NCBI GenBank assembly: GCA_946481205.1
Contig: CAMLNB010000006.1
Location: 1 to 36,585, forward strand
Origin: an uncultured Kangiella sp.
GTDB lineage: Bacteria > Pseudomonadota > Gammaproteobacteria > Enterobacterales > DSM-103792
DNA: 36,585 nucleotides
Direction: 5' to 3'
The notes beneath the pieces were generated by a model. It was not told the origin of the DNA, searched no databases, and saw nothing but the letters and a program-made list of their open reading frames with translations. The translations under genes and the position numbers were made by a program. Of the stretch, positions 1 through 9,360 are shown one piece after another; positions within the stretch are counted from its first letter, which is position 1; each line of letters starts with the position of its first letter.

Positions 1-111
1 CTTCCGCGATGGCTGACGTCCGTCGAAGTCTTGGCGCATAGCAACATGGCAAAATTCTGACTCTGCTGCTTAGCTATACGGACACACCGAAAGACTCCGA
101 CGGGGGCCGGC

Positions 112-3100
112 ATGGAGGCACCAGTACGCACAGCGTTCTGGCGGTTGGCGGGATTGTTCGTAGCGGTCTTTGCAGCGGTGTTGCTGGCGACACTGCTGGT
201 CTGGCAGCACGCCCAGCAACAGGATGCGGTGATTGCCGAGCAGCGGTTCAGCGCGGAGGTCGACGAGTTTGTCGGCGTGCTCGATCAGCGCATTGAATCC
301 CATGAGCTGGTTCTGCGCAGCGCCTCGGCATTGTTTCTGGCATCCGAGCAGGTGTCGCGCGCCGAGTGGCGCGAGTTTGTCGCCGGCCTGAAACTCGATA
401 TCAATCATCCCGGCATGCAGGGACTCGGCTTTGCACCGCAAGTCGAGCCCGCTCAGTTGTCGGCCCATAACGCGCAAGCCCAGGCGGAAGGCCTGCCACA
501 TTATGTGGTTCGTCCGGTCTCCACCGATCCCGAGCATGTGTACTTTCCCATTTATTTTTTGGAGCCGATCGATTGGCGCAATTTGCGCGCCTTCGGTTAC
601 GACATGGCTTCAGAGCAGCACCGGTTGGCCGCAATGCAACGTGCGCAACGGGAGGGTCGGCCCATCCTGACCGCGCCGGTCGTGTTGGTGCAGGAAACAG
701 AACAAAATACCCAGGCCGGGGCCTTGTTGTATTCACCGCTGTATCTACCGGGCAGTGGCCTTGCCGGCAGCGACAGCCGCACACTGTACGGGTATGTCTA
801 CAGCGTGTTTCGCCTGGGCGATCTGGTGCAGGGGGCTTTGAATACGCATCTGTCCGAGCTGAATCTGACGCTGACTGATCGTGAGGTGCCGGAGGCTGTG
901 CTTTATCAGTCCGCTGTCACGGCGCAACCGCGCTTTCGCACCATACGTGAACTGCCGTTTGCGGGGCGGATTTGGTTGCTGCAATTGAGCAGTACGCCGG
1001 CATTCGAGCAAAGCCTGCCGCCGCCACGCGCCAATGCGCTGCTGATCTCCGGGCTCGTTGCAGGCGTGTTGCTGGGCATGTTGCTGGTGGCATACGCGCG
1101 TCAGCGCGAGCAGTCACATCACCAGCAGCTGCATTTGACCGCGCAACTGAAGCAGCGTGAAGAGCGGTTTCGAATGCTGCTCAATGGCGCGCCGAATGCG
1201 ATGCTGATGGTCGATCAGCGTGGCCAGATCGAATGGATCAATCCACAGGCCGAACGTTTATTCGGCTACGCGCGCGAGGAATTGCTGCAGCAGCCAATCG
1301 AGATTCTGCTGCCAGTGCGTTATCGGGACCGGCACAGCGGTTGGCGGCGGGAATTTCAGGCGGCACCATCGCCAAGGCAAATGGGCATCGGCCGCGAGCT
1401 GTTTGCGTTACGCAAAGATGGCGTTGAAGTGCCGGTGGAAATCGGACTGAGCCCGATCCAAACCGATGACGGCGTCAAAACGATCGGATCGGTCATTGAC
1501 TTGAGCGCACGTCTGCATGCCGAAGAGCGCGCGCGCATGCTGGTTGAAGCTTCACCGAATGCCATCGTACTGGTCAACTCAGAAGGGTTGATCGAGCTGG
1601 TCAACGGCCAGAGTGAAAGCCTGTTCGGTTACACCCGCTCCGAGCTGATTGGTCAGTCGGTCGAAATGCTGGTGCCGGAGTCATCGCGGCTGAAACATCC
1701 GGGTCTGCGCGACAGCTATCACCAGGCACCGAGTCAGCGACAAATGGGCGGCAATCGGGAGTTGTTTGCCCGGCACAAATCTGGCCGCGCCATTCCGGTC
1801 GAGGTTGGCCTGGCGCCGATCATGGCGGGTGGCCAGCGCTTGATTCAGGCGGTGGTGATTGACATCAGCACCCGCAAGGCAGCCGAACAAAAATTGCGTG
1901 AACAAGCCGAGCAACTGGCGCTGGCCAATCGCTACAAGTCGGAGTTTCTGGCCAATATGTCACACGAGCTCAGGACGCCGCTGAATAGCATTCTGATCCT
2001 CAGCGAGCAATTGAAGCTGAACAACGCCGGCAATCTGAACAGTCGGCAGATTCACCATGCCGAAATCATCCATCGTTCCGGCAGTGATCTGCTCAATCTC
2101 ATCAACGATATTCTCGACTTGTCGAAAGTGGAAGCCGGCCGGATGACGCTGGTGCTGGAGGCCATCAGTGTCGCCGAGACTGTGGCAACAATCGAGACCG
2201 CGTTTCGGCCGTTGGCCGATGCCAAGGGACTGCAGCTGTGCTGCAGTATTGCGGACAATGTGCCGAGTCATTTGCGCAGTGACGGTCAGCGGCTGCATCA
2301 GATTTTGCGTAACCTGCTGTCGAATGCCATCAAATTCACGGACAGCGGCCGCGTCGAATTGACCGTGACCACCGTCGTGAGCGACAGCGTTCCCGGCCGC
2401 ATCATGACGCCGGAAGCCTTATGCATCGCGGTGCGTGATACCGGCATTGGCATTGCCGAGAGTCAGCTGGAAATGGTGTTTCAGGCGTTTCGCCAAGCCG
2501 ACGGCTCGACCAGCCGTCGTTTTGGCGGCACTGGACTGGGCTTGACCATCTCGCGCCAGCTGGCCGAGCTGCTCGGAGGCACTCTGCAAGTCAGCAGCGC
2601 CTTGGGTATTGGCAGCGTATTTTCACTGTATCTGCCGTTGGCCGAAGTCAGCGCGGTGATACCCAGTAGCAGTCTGCAGATCAGCGGTCCAACTGAAAAC
2701 GCGCCACGGTTGCTGGTGGTCGAGGATGATCCCGCGTTTGCCCAGGTGCTGGCCGATGCGGCCAATCAATATGGTTTCACCAGCTATAGCACCAGTCGTG
2801 GCGTAGAAGCGTTGTCGCTATTGGATCGATTGCGCTTCGATGCCGTAATCCTGGATCTGCTGCTACCCGACATCAGCGGCTGGCAAGTACTGAAAGAATT
2901 GCGCTCGCGCCCCGAGAACCGCGAGTTACCGGTGCACATTATTTCTTGCGTACAGCAACCGTTGAATTGGGATGATCAAGCGGTTTGCTATCTGACCAAG
3001 CCGGTTAAACAAGACGCTTTGCATCAATTGCTGCGCGATCTGCCGCAGGCCAGCGACTCACCACTGTCGGTGTTGCTGATCGAGGACAACGAGACCGAGC

Positions 3101-3849
3101 GCGAGCACTACCGAGGTTTTTTGACTGCAACCGGCGCACAGGTCATGGCCGTGGCCAATGGCGAGGAAGCCTTGGCAGCGTATCGGGAGCAGTCGTTCCG
3201 CTGTCTGATCGTCGATCTGCATTTGCCGGATATGTCCGGATTTGATTTGCTGCAGACGATGGCGGCCGAACGGCCACTGACCCACGTCGGCATCATCATC
3301 AACACCGGCATGGACTTGTCACACGATCAGTTGCAATGGTTGCAGCAGTTCAGCGCCACGGTGTTGCAGAAGAACCAGGCTTCGGCCCGCAGCATTGTCC
3401 AAGCGGTGCAACCGTTTCTCGGTGCGGTGGTGCCGGCTCCGACCGGTGAGGATCGCGCCGCGTTGCCGGTCAATATCGGCAGTCGAGGTCGGCGCGTGTT
3501 GCTGGTGGATGACGATGTCCGGAATATCTACGCGATGTCGGCCTTGCTGGAGCAATTCGAGCTGGATGTGGCGGTCGCCCGCGATGGCCAGGAGGCGGTG
3601 CAACTGTTGAGCCGTGATCCGGATTTTGACTTGGTACTGATGGACATGGCGATGCCGGTTATGGACGGTTATACCGCGACCCGCATCCTGAAGCAGGATC
3701 GTGGTTTGTCTCTGCCGGTGATTGCCTTGACCGCTCATGCGATGCGCGGAGACCGAGAAAAATGTCTGCAGGCTGGTGCCGATGATTATCTGGCCAAGCC
3801 GATCGACGAAGCAGCTGTGCGAGCGCTGCTGACCCGTTGGCTGACGTGA
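112..3849 (+). CDS. CHASE-PAS-PAS hybrid histidine kinase with three receiver domains
   Basis: A 1245-residue inner-membrane sensor kinase. Hydrophobic segments at about residues 12-31 and 308-328 bracket a periplasmic CHASE-type ligand-binding domain. Two PAS domains follow (about 352-468 and 475-590), each with the FGY core motif. The HisKA H-box is SHELRTP with phospho-acceptor His618, and the ATPase has an N-box (NLLSNAIKFT, about 734) and G-boxes (DTGIGIA, GGTGLGL). Three receiver domains carry phospho-acceptor Asp at about 915, 1035 and 1178. The second receiver lacks the usual Lys-Pro after strand 5 (it reads LQKNQ), so it may be degenerate. The ATG at 112 has a G-rich stretch 6 bases upstream. 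The gene sits 14 bases before a REC-PAS-GGDEF-EAL gene, which is the obvious phosphotransfer partner. The ligand is unknown. There is no Hpt domain, so either the kinase phosphorylates the partner directly or a separate Hpt protein is used. Confidence 0.93.
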   Translation: MEAPVRTAFWRLAGLFVAVFAAVLLATLLVWQHAQQQDAVIAEQRFSAEVDEFVGVLDQRIESHELVLRSASALFLASEQVSRAEWREFVAGLKLDINHPGMQGLGFAPQVEPAQLSAHNAQAQAEGLPHYVVRPVSTDPEHVYFPIYFLEPIDWRNLRAFGYDMASEQHRLAAMQRAQREGRPILTAPVVLVQETEQNTQAGALLYSPLYLPGSGLAGSDSRTLYGYVYSVFRLGDLVQGALNTHLSELNLTLTDREVPEAVLYQSAVTAQPRFRTIRELPFAGRIWLLQLSSTPAFEQSLPPPRANALLISGLVAGVLLGMLLVAYARQREQSHHQQLHLTAQLKQREERFRMLLNGAPNAMLMVDQRGQIEWINPQAERLFGYAREELLQQPIEILLPVRYRDRHSGWRREFQAAPSPRQMGIGRELFALRKDGVEVPVEIGLSPIQTDDGVKTIGSVIDLSARLHAEERARMLVEASPNAIVLVNSEGLIELVNGQSESLFGYTRSELIGQSVEMLVPESSRLKHPGLRDSYHQAPSQRQMGGNRELFARHKSGRAIPVEVGLAPIMAGGQRLIQAVVIDISTRKAAEQKLREQAEQLALANRYKSEFLANMSHELRTPLNSILILSEQLKLNNAGNLNSRQIHHAEIIHRSGSDLLNLINDILDLSKVEAGRMTLVLEAISVAETVATIETAFRPLADAKGLQLCCSIADNVPSHLRSDGQRLHQILRNLLSNAIKFTDSGRVELTVTTVVSDSVPGRIMTPEALCIAVRDTGIGIAESQLEMVFQAFRQADGSTSRRFGGTGLGLTISRQLAELLGGTLQVSSALGIGSVFSLYLPLAEVSAVIPSSSLQISGPTENAPRLLVVEDDPAFAQVLADAANQYGFTSYSTSRGVEALSLLDRLRFDAVILDLLLPDISGWQVLKELRSRPENRELPVHIISCVQQPLNWDDQAVCYLTKPVKQDALHQLLRDLPQASDSPLSVLLIEDNETEREHYRGFLTATGAQVMAVANGEEALAAYREQSFRCLIVDLHLPDMSGFDLLQTMAAERPLTHVGIIINTGMDLSHDQLQWLQQFSATVLQKNQASARSIVQAVQPFLGAVVPAPTGEDRAALPVNIGSRGRRVLLVDDDVRNIYAMSALLEQFELDVAVARDGQEAVQLLSRDPDFDLVLMDMAMPVMDGYTATRILKQDRGLSLPVIALTAHAMRGDREKCLQAGADDYLAKPIDEAAVRALLTRWLT

Positions 3850-3863
3850 CCGAGGTGAGTTTC

Positions 3864-5993
3864 ATGTTGCAGGCTTATCAGCTGAATCAACGACCGACTT
3901 TGTTGCTGGTGGATGACCGGCCAGAGAATCTGACCAGCCTGGAGGCGGTACTGGATGACGGTGAACGGCAACTGTTGCGCGCCAACAGCGGCGAACAGGC
4001 GTTGCTGCAAATGCTCGATCACGAGGTGACCCTGGTTTTGCTTGACGTCCAGATGCCGGACATGGATGGCTTTGAAGTGGCGCGGCTGATGCGCGCCAAT
4101 CCGCGGACGCGAGAGATTCCGATTCTGTTCATCACCGCAGCGCAACCAGACGAGCGTTCGATGCTGCGTGGTTATCAGACCGGCGCCATCGATTATCTGT
4201 ACAAACCGTTCAATGTCGAGGTGCTGAGAAAGAAGGTGGCGGTGCTGCAGGAGTTGCAGATGTCGCGTCAACGACTGTCGCTGATGAACCGTAATCTTGA
4301 TGAAGCACGGACTTTTTATGCGGCGATCCTGAGCACCGCTGCCGAAGGGATTTTGGTGGTCGATGAGCATGGCATCATCAGCTACGCCAACCCTGCCGCC
4401 TGTCAGCTGCTCAATTGCCAATTGATGCAAATTGAAGGCGAGCTGCTGCAAACGTTGGCGACGGAGCCGGGTTCCAATGTCGTGCCATGGCAGAACAGCG
4501 TGTTCTTCCAGCACTGGCATCGCAAGCAAACCTATCGTTCACATGATGCCCAGTTGTTTTCACCCAGTGGTGAATGCTTGCCGGTGACGCTGTCCTGTGC
4601 GCCGCTGCCATCACCTCACCGAGGCCTGGTCGTGGTGTTCTTGGATAATCGCGTGTCCAAGCAACTGCAGGAGCAATTGATCCGGCAGGCGGTAACCGAC
4701 ACGCTGACCGGGTTGTTCAATCGGCATGGTTTTCTGCAGTCGCTGCATGCGGCCTTGTCCCGCAGTTTGCGCAACAACAAACCGCTGGCACTGTTGTATC
4801 TCGACCTCGATGGATTCAAGCGCATCAACGATACCCTCGGTCACCCGAGCGGTGACCAATTGCTGCAAGCCATGGCAGAGCGCTTGCGTCGGTGCACGCG
4901 CAATTACGACATCGTCGCCCGGCTCGGTGGTGATGAGTTCACCATGATCCTGGATGGGCTCGACTCACCCGAAGACGCGGCCCGCATTGCCGAAAAAGTG
5001 CTGGAGGCGGTGGTGACTCCGTTGGAGTTGCACGGCCTGCAATTGACGGTCAGTGCCAGCATCGGCATCGCGACTTATCCAGATTGCTCCGATACGGTGG
5101 ATGGCTTGCTGCAAGCGGCGGACATGGCGATGTATCAGGCCAAATCCGAGGGCCGCAATCAGTACCGATTCTTTACTGCCGAAATGAACGGGCGGGCACG
5201 GGCGCGGCTGTTGCTGGAAGCGAGCCTGCGGCAAGCGGTGGCAACCGAAGAATTCCAGCTGCATTACCAGCCGCAGATTCTGTTGCGCGATGGCCGTCTG
5301 CGTGGCTTTGAAGCCTTGCTGCGCTGGCAGCATCATCAGGCTGGCATGGTGTCGCCGGCCATTTTTGTGCCCTTGCTTGAAGAGACCGGCCTGATCAATC
5401 GCATCGGCAGCTGGGTGATCGAAACGGCGAGCCGACAGCGGCAATCCTGGATGGCTCAATTTCCAGGCGAGGTAGTGCTGTCGGTGAATTTGTCGGCGCG
5501 TCAATTTGCGGTGCGAGAGCTGGCCGAGCAGGTTCGTCGGATGCTCGATCAGTTTGCGCTGGTGCCGGCCCAGCTGGAGCTGGAAGTCACGGAAAGCTCG
5601 CTGATGGCTGACATGGAGCACAGTCAGCTGGTGCTCAGACAGCTGCATCAGCTGGGCGTGCGGATTGCAATCGATGATTTTGGTACCGGTTATTCTTCGC
5701 TGGCTTATTTGCGTGAGTTCCAGATTGATACGCTGAAGATCGACCGGACCTTTATCTGTAACGCACTGGCTTCAGAAAAGGACGCCGCGATTGTCGAAGC
5801 GGTGATTGCACTGAGTCACAAGCTTGGCATCGAGGTAATTGCCGAAGGCGTCGAAACTGCGGCCCAGCTACGCTGGCTGCAACAAGTCGGCTGCGATTGC
5901 GTGCAAGGCTATCTGTTTGCCAAGCCCATGCCGACGACAGAAGCGGGACAATTTCCACAGCAGATTGTGGTGGCAAATTACCTGAATTTGTAA
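3864..5993 (+). CDS. REC-PAS-GGDEF-EAL bifunctional c-di-GMP response regulator
   Basis: A 709-residue cytoplasmic response regulator that can make and degrade c-di-GMP. The receiver has phospho-acceptor Asp61 (LLDVQMPDMDG) and the switch lysine in YKPF. A PAS domain spans about 148-265. The cyclase domain has an intact GGDEF at 355-359, preceded by the inhibitory-site motif RNYD (346-349). The EAL domain has E483ALLRW, NLSARQF, EVTES, DDFGTGYS, KIDRTF and AEGVET, so its metal and catalytic residues look complete. I chose the ATG at 3864 because GAGGTGA lies 6 bases upstream; the frame is open further up to a TTG at 3837 that would overlap the kinase gene. The 14-base gap to the upstream hybrid kinase suggests one operon, with the receiver as its target. 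Which activity dominates cannot be read from sequence. Confidence 0.93.
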   Translation: MLQAYQLNQRPTLLLVDDRPENLTSLEAVLDDGERQLLRANSGEQALLQMLDHEVTLVLLDVQMPDMDGFEVARLMRANPRTREIPILFITAAQPDERSMLRGYQTGAIDYLYKPFNVEVLRKKVAVLQELQMSRQRLSLMNRNLDEARTFYAAILSTAAEGILVVDEHGIISYANPAACQLLNCQLMQIEGELLQTLATEPGSNVVPWQNSVFFQHWHRKQTYRSHDAQLFSPSGECLPVTLSCAPLPSPHRGLVVVFLDNRVSKQLQEQLIRQAVTDTLTGLFNRHGFLQSLHAALSRSLRNNKPLALLYLDLDGFKRINDTLGHPSGDQLLQAMAERLRRCTRNYDIVARLGGDEFTMILDGLDSPEDAARIAEKVLEAVVTPLELHGLQLTVSASIGIATYPDCSDTVDGLLQAADMAMYQAKSEGRNQYRFFTAEMNGRARARLLLEASLRQAVATEEFQLHYQPQILLRDGRLRGFEALLRWQHHQAGMVSPAIFVPLLEETGLINRIGSWVIETASRQRQSWMAQFPGEVVLSVNLSARQFAVRELAEQVRRMLDQFALVPAQLELEVTESSLMADMEHSQLVLRQLHQLGVRIAIDDFGTGYSSLAYLREFQIDTLKIDRTFICNALASEKDAAIVEAVIALSHKLGIEVIAEGVETAAQLRWLQQVGCDCVQGYLFAKPMPTTEAGQFPQQIVVANYLNL

Positions 5994-6108
5994 AATTTAC
6001 TGACGAAAAATTGGTGAGCTGTAAAGCCTTCCTGCGCTGCGTCATGGCAATCACTGAACAATGTGATACAAATCCTCTTGGCCACACCATGAAAGCCAGG
6101 GAGGAAGT

Positions 6109-9100
6109 ATGGTCAGGGGAGTCGGCGTTGGTTTGTTCGCATCCTTGTTGGCAGCATTGCCCGCGCTTGCGACAACGTCAGAAATAACGCCATCACAGGT
6201 CGTATCGCGGCCTGCCAATCAAGCCGTCAGCTTCAATCAGATCTACGCCGTTGGCGATGTCCAGGTCCGCGCACTCGGGCAGTTCAGTCGCAGCCGCGCT
6301 TATCTCAGCCATCAACAGGAAATCTGGCGCGCCAATGGCAAAGGACTCGACCGGATTCAGATCGTAGCCAAGCTACCGCAGGCCGGTCATTATCGGCTGT
6401 ATGGCTGGTGGCCGCTGGACGAGCAGGCCGGCGTTGCTGAACTGCGGGTAACCGACAAACGCGGCAGCCACAAGCAGGCGATCGCGCTGAAAACCGATGC
6501 CGGCCAATGGCGCGAACTGGGGACTTACGAGTTTGCTGCCGGCCTGACCGAGATCGAATGGCGCGAGCAGCACGGTTCCTTGCTGTTCGATGCGCTGCGC
6601 ATTGAGTACATAGGTGAGCGTGCCGCGCCGTTGGTGTTGGCGGTCGACAAGCTGCCGTTGATCGAAACGGGCGTGGCGTATCAGGCGCCGATCGTCGTCA
6701 GCGGTGGCGTTGCCCCGCATACCTTCAGTATCAGTGCCGGTAAATTGCCAAGCGGCTTGCAGCTGGATGGCAAAACCGGCCTGGTGCGCGGCCGCACCGA
6801 GCAGCTCGGCCATTTCGATCTGGTGATCAGCATGACCGACAGCCGCGGCCAACGCGGCAGCGGCCATTTGAAACTCGATGTCGTTGACGGCGATCCGCTG
6901 GCACAAACCGAAGCGATGCAACAGAGCCAGCTGGCTGGCCGCAGTGTGTCGTCACGACAAAAACGGGCAACGCTGACTGGCCAAGCCGAACCGATGAGTG
7001 GTCAGGCCGATCTGTCCGAGTTGTTGGCAGCGATCGCGGCCACGCCGGACGGTGAATGGTTGCGCGCCAACTTGAATCTGTACGCCGAGGTTTGGGCACC
7101 AGCTGCGCTGCGGCCGCTGAACAATTCGAGCAATCCTGAGCCTTCGAAGATCATCGGTGCCTGGAGCGGTTTTGCCTGGGACAGCAATCGCGGTGATCTG
7201 TTGCTCTATGGCGGTGGTCATGCCAACTACAGCGGCAACGATGTCTACCGCTGGCGCGGCAGCACCCGGATGTGGGAACGCGCTTCACTGCCAAGCGAAG
7301 TGATCAAAGATATTCGCAATCACCACGTCGCCATTGATGGCACCGACAACGCACCGGCGTCAGCGCACACCTACGACAACAATATTTTCCTGCCACTGCA
7401 TGATCGGATGCTCGCGCTCGGCGGCGCGGCATACAACAACGGCGGCATGTTCATGCGCGCGGTGGACGCTGCAACCAGTCGCAAGACCGGGCCGTATCTG
7501 TTTGATCCGAGCAAGGCCGATCCGAACAAGGTTGGTGGCAGCACCGGCTCGCATGTTCAGCGGGTGGCGCCGTATCCGGAAATCGTCGGCGGCAATATGT
7601 GGCAGAACCGCGACATGTTCCTGCATCTGGCCGGCACACCGAAACTGCCTGCCAGCCACGTCGAAGGTTGCACCGGTTATGCCGAAGAAGACGGCCGCGA
7701 TGTTGTCTACATTGGTGCCCGGCTTGGCGGCACCGCGACTTCGCTGTTCCGTTATGTCATCACCGATCTGGCCAATCCGGCGCTCGATGTCTGGCAACAA
7801 GTCGGCGGCTACTGGAATGGCCCGCAAGGGCAGATGACCTGCGCTTACGATGCCGAGCAGAGAGTCTTTTTGCGCACCGGTTCGGCAACGCGGCCATTCG
7901 TTTATTGGGACGTGAACACCCCGGGGCCGACCAACTACGAAAAGTATCCGCTGATCAGTGAACCGACCGGCGAATTCAACGCGCTGCTGACCGACGGCAC
8001 GATCAAACTGCGGGACTGCGGTCTGGATTTTGATCCGCTCAATCGCCGTTATGTGCTCTGGTGTGGCGGCAACCAGCTGTGGTTCCTGACGCCGCCGGAG
8101 ACGGTCGGGATCGCCGGCTGGCAGCTGGCGAAAGCGCCGACGCCACTCGGTGTCGGTCCGACCGCCGTGGTCGGCACCGGCATTCTCGGCAAATGGAAAT
8201 ACATTCCGAATCTGCAGGCGTTCATGGCCTTGCAGGATGCCAGCCAAGGCAATATCTGGATCTACAAACCGGTTGGTTGGCAGCCGCCGGTTGGCGATGA
8301 CAATTTGCGACCGACCGTCAGCCTGCTGACACCGCAGGCCGGTCAGGAATTCATCGCCGGAGATCCGATTACCGTGAGCGCCAGCGCAACCGATCTCGAC
8401 GGCAGTATTGATCGGGTTGAGTTCTACGACGGCAGCGAGTTGATCGGCAGCGACAGCGAAGCGCCGTACGAACTCCTCTGGACCACCGCGCCAACCGGTA
8501 ACCGCACGTTGCTGGCGCGCGCTTATGACGACGACGGCGCCAGCGGCAATTCGGCCACCGTCGCGATCACGGTGCTGCCAGGCGCCAGCGGCACCGTCGA
8601 GTTGCAGGACGGACTCGGCGGTTACGTCGGCAGCCGCGACACCTATCTGTCGACGTTCAGCAAGGCCAGCAACTACGGCGCTTCGGTGTTGATGTATGAC
8701 CAAGGCACGTCGTATGTGCCGCTGCTCAAATTCGCGATCTTCCAGCGCGAAGGCGGTCCGGTGCCGGACAATGCGGTGATTCAGTCGGCCGAGCTGCGTG
8801 TGTACAAATTCAGCAGCTACGATCCGCGTTATGCGCTGCACCGCATGCTGCGCGACTGGGATGAGTCGCAGGCGAGCTGGAATCTGGTTCGCACCGGTGA
8901 AAGCTGGAGCGTTGCCGGTGCTGCGGGCGCCGACAGCGATTACCGCGCGCTGGCCGATGCCGAGGCCAGCGCCACTTGGAGCGCCAGCTGGATCGTGTTC
9001 GATGTTTCGGGCGCGTTGCAGGCGATGCAGAACGGTGAGCCAAATTACGGTTGGCGGCTGCGCCGGATCAGCGGCGACAGTGCCAACCTGAAGAAATTCC

Positions 9101-9168
9101 ACAGCAGCGAGGCAACGGCCGATGCCAGCAAGCGGCCGATGCTGGTGGTGACTTACTCGGCACCGTAA
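6109..9168 (+). CDS. Secreted multidomain protein: golvesin-like, Ig-like, kelch-like core, Big_7-like, DNRLRE-like domains
   Basis: A 1019-residue exported protein. The ATG has a strong GGGAGGA site and is followed by a signal peptide (residues 1-22, ending ALAT). Domains I read are: a golvesin/xanthan-lyase CBD-like module (about 37-167, with GQWRELGTYEF and FDALRIEYI); a putative Ig domain of the He_PIG type (175-260); a core of about 303-725 with roughly six kelch-like segments (for example GFAWDS then LLLYGGGH, GGAAYNNGG, LWCGG); an Ig-like Big_7 module (733-822); and a C-terminal DNRLRE/CBM96-like domain (837-1019). The flanking modules suggest binding to polysaccharide or the cell envelope. 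The core has no catalytic motif I recognise, though a glycan-active or galactose-oxidase-like propeller is conceivable. A second copy of the core lies at 10240-11739. A perfect terminator hairpin follows, so the gene ends its own transcription unit. Confidence 0.88.
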   Translation: MVRGVGVGLFASLLAALPALATTSEITPSQVVSRPANQAVSFNQIYAVGDVQVRALGQFSRSRAYLSHQQEIWRANGKGLDRIQIVAKLPQAGHYRLYGWWPLDEQAGVAELRVTDKRGSHKQAIALKTDAGQWRELGTYEFAAGLTEIEWREQHGSLLFDALRIEYIGERAAPLVLAVDKLPLIETGVAYQAPIVVSGGVAPHTFSISAGKLPSGLQLDGKTGLVRGRTEQLGHFDLVISMTDSRGQRGSGHLKLDVVDGDPLAQTEAMQQSQLAGRSVSSRQKRATLTGQAEPMSGQADLSELLAAIAATPDGEWLRANLNLYAEVWAPAALRPLNNSSNPEPSKIIGAWSGFAWDSNRGDLLLYGGGHANYSGNDVYRWRGSTRMWERASLPSEVIKDIRNHHVAIDGTDNAPASAHTYDNNIFLPLHDRMLALGGAAYNNGGMFMRAVDAATSRKTGPYLFDPSKADPNKVGGSTGSHVQRVAPYPEIVGGNMWQNRDMFLHLAGTPKLPASHVEGCTGYAEEDGRDVVYIGARLGGTATSLFRYVITDLANPALDVWQQVGGYWNGPQGQMTCAYDAEQRVFLRTGSATRPFVYWDVNTPGPTNYEKYPLISEPTGEFNALLTDGTIKLRDCGLDFDPLNRRYVLWCGGNQLWFLTPPETVGIAGWQLAKAPTPLGVGPTAVVGTGILGKWKYIPNLQAFMALQDASQGNIWIYKPVGWQPPVGDDNLRPTVSLLTPQAGQEFIAGDPITVSASATDLDGSIDRVEFYDGSELIGSDSEAPYELLWTTAPTGNRTLLARAYDDDGASGNSATVAITVLPGASGTVELQDGLGGYVGSRDTYLSTFSKASNYGASVLMYDQGTSYVPLLKFAIFQREGGPVPDNAVIQSAELRVYKFSSYDPRYALHRMLRDWDESQASWNLVRTGESWSVAGAAGADSDYRALADAEASATWSASWIVFDVSGALQAMQNGEPNYGWRLRRISGDSANLKKFHSSEATADASKRPMLVVTYSAP

Positions 9169-9190
9169 GCTCGCTGTATCGCAAGAAAGT

Positions 9191-9223
9191 ACAAACAGGC
9201 GCCGTCAGGCGCCTGTTTGTTTT
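9191..9223 (+). terminator. Intrinsic terminator after the secreted multidomain gene
   Basis: A perfect 13-bp stem (9191-9203 paired with 9208-9220) has a GTCA loop and is followed by a short T-rich run. It starts 22 bases after the stop codon at 9168. It also overlaps the most distal possible TTG start of the pirin frame, which argues that pirin begins at the ATG at 9361. Confidence 0.88.
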
Positions 9224-9236
9224 CTGCGGCGTTGAC

Positions 9237-9268
9237 AAACCGGCGACCGGGTTTTCGGCAAACCGGCG
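9237..9268. repeat. Pair of 9-bp direct repeats upstream of pirin
   Basis: AAACCGGCG occurs at 9237-9245 and again at 9260-9268, 23 bp apart, between the terminator and the pirin start. The first copy overlaps a TTGACA hexamer (9232-9237), for which I see no convincing -10 at the right distance. It could be an operator for the pirin operon; the evidence is position only. Confidence 0.3.
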
Positions 9269-9360
9269 CTGATCGCGCTACCATCCCTGCTACCTGTTCA
9301 GCCGATGGCGCCACGCAGATCACACCCGCTGTGCGCAGCCCGCCCTTGAGAGTCAACGCC

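Noticed and set aside
7360..9102. Minus-strand open frame of 580 codons opposite the secreted multidomain gene
   Set aside because: It is fully antisense to a gene with a signal peptide, ribosome site and recognisable domains. Its own translation has no domain or good start site; long antisense frames are expected with this GC bias.
9217..9360. Longer pirin protein starting at TTG 9217
   Set aside because: The extension starts inside a perfect terminator hairpin and lacks conserved residues; the pirin ligand numbering fits the ATG at 9361.
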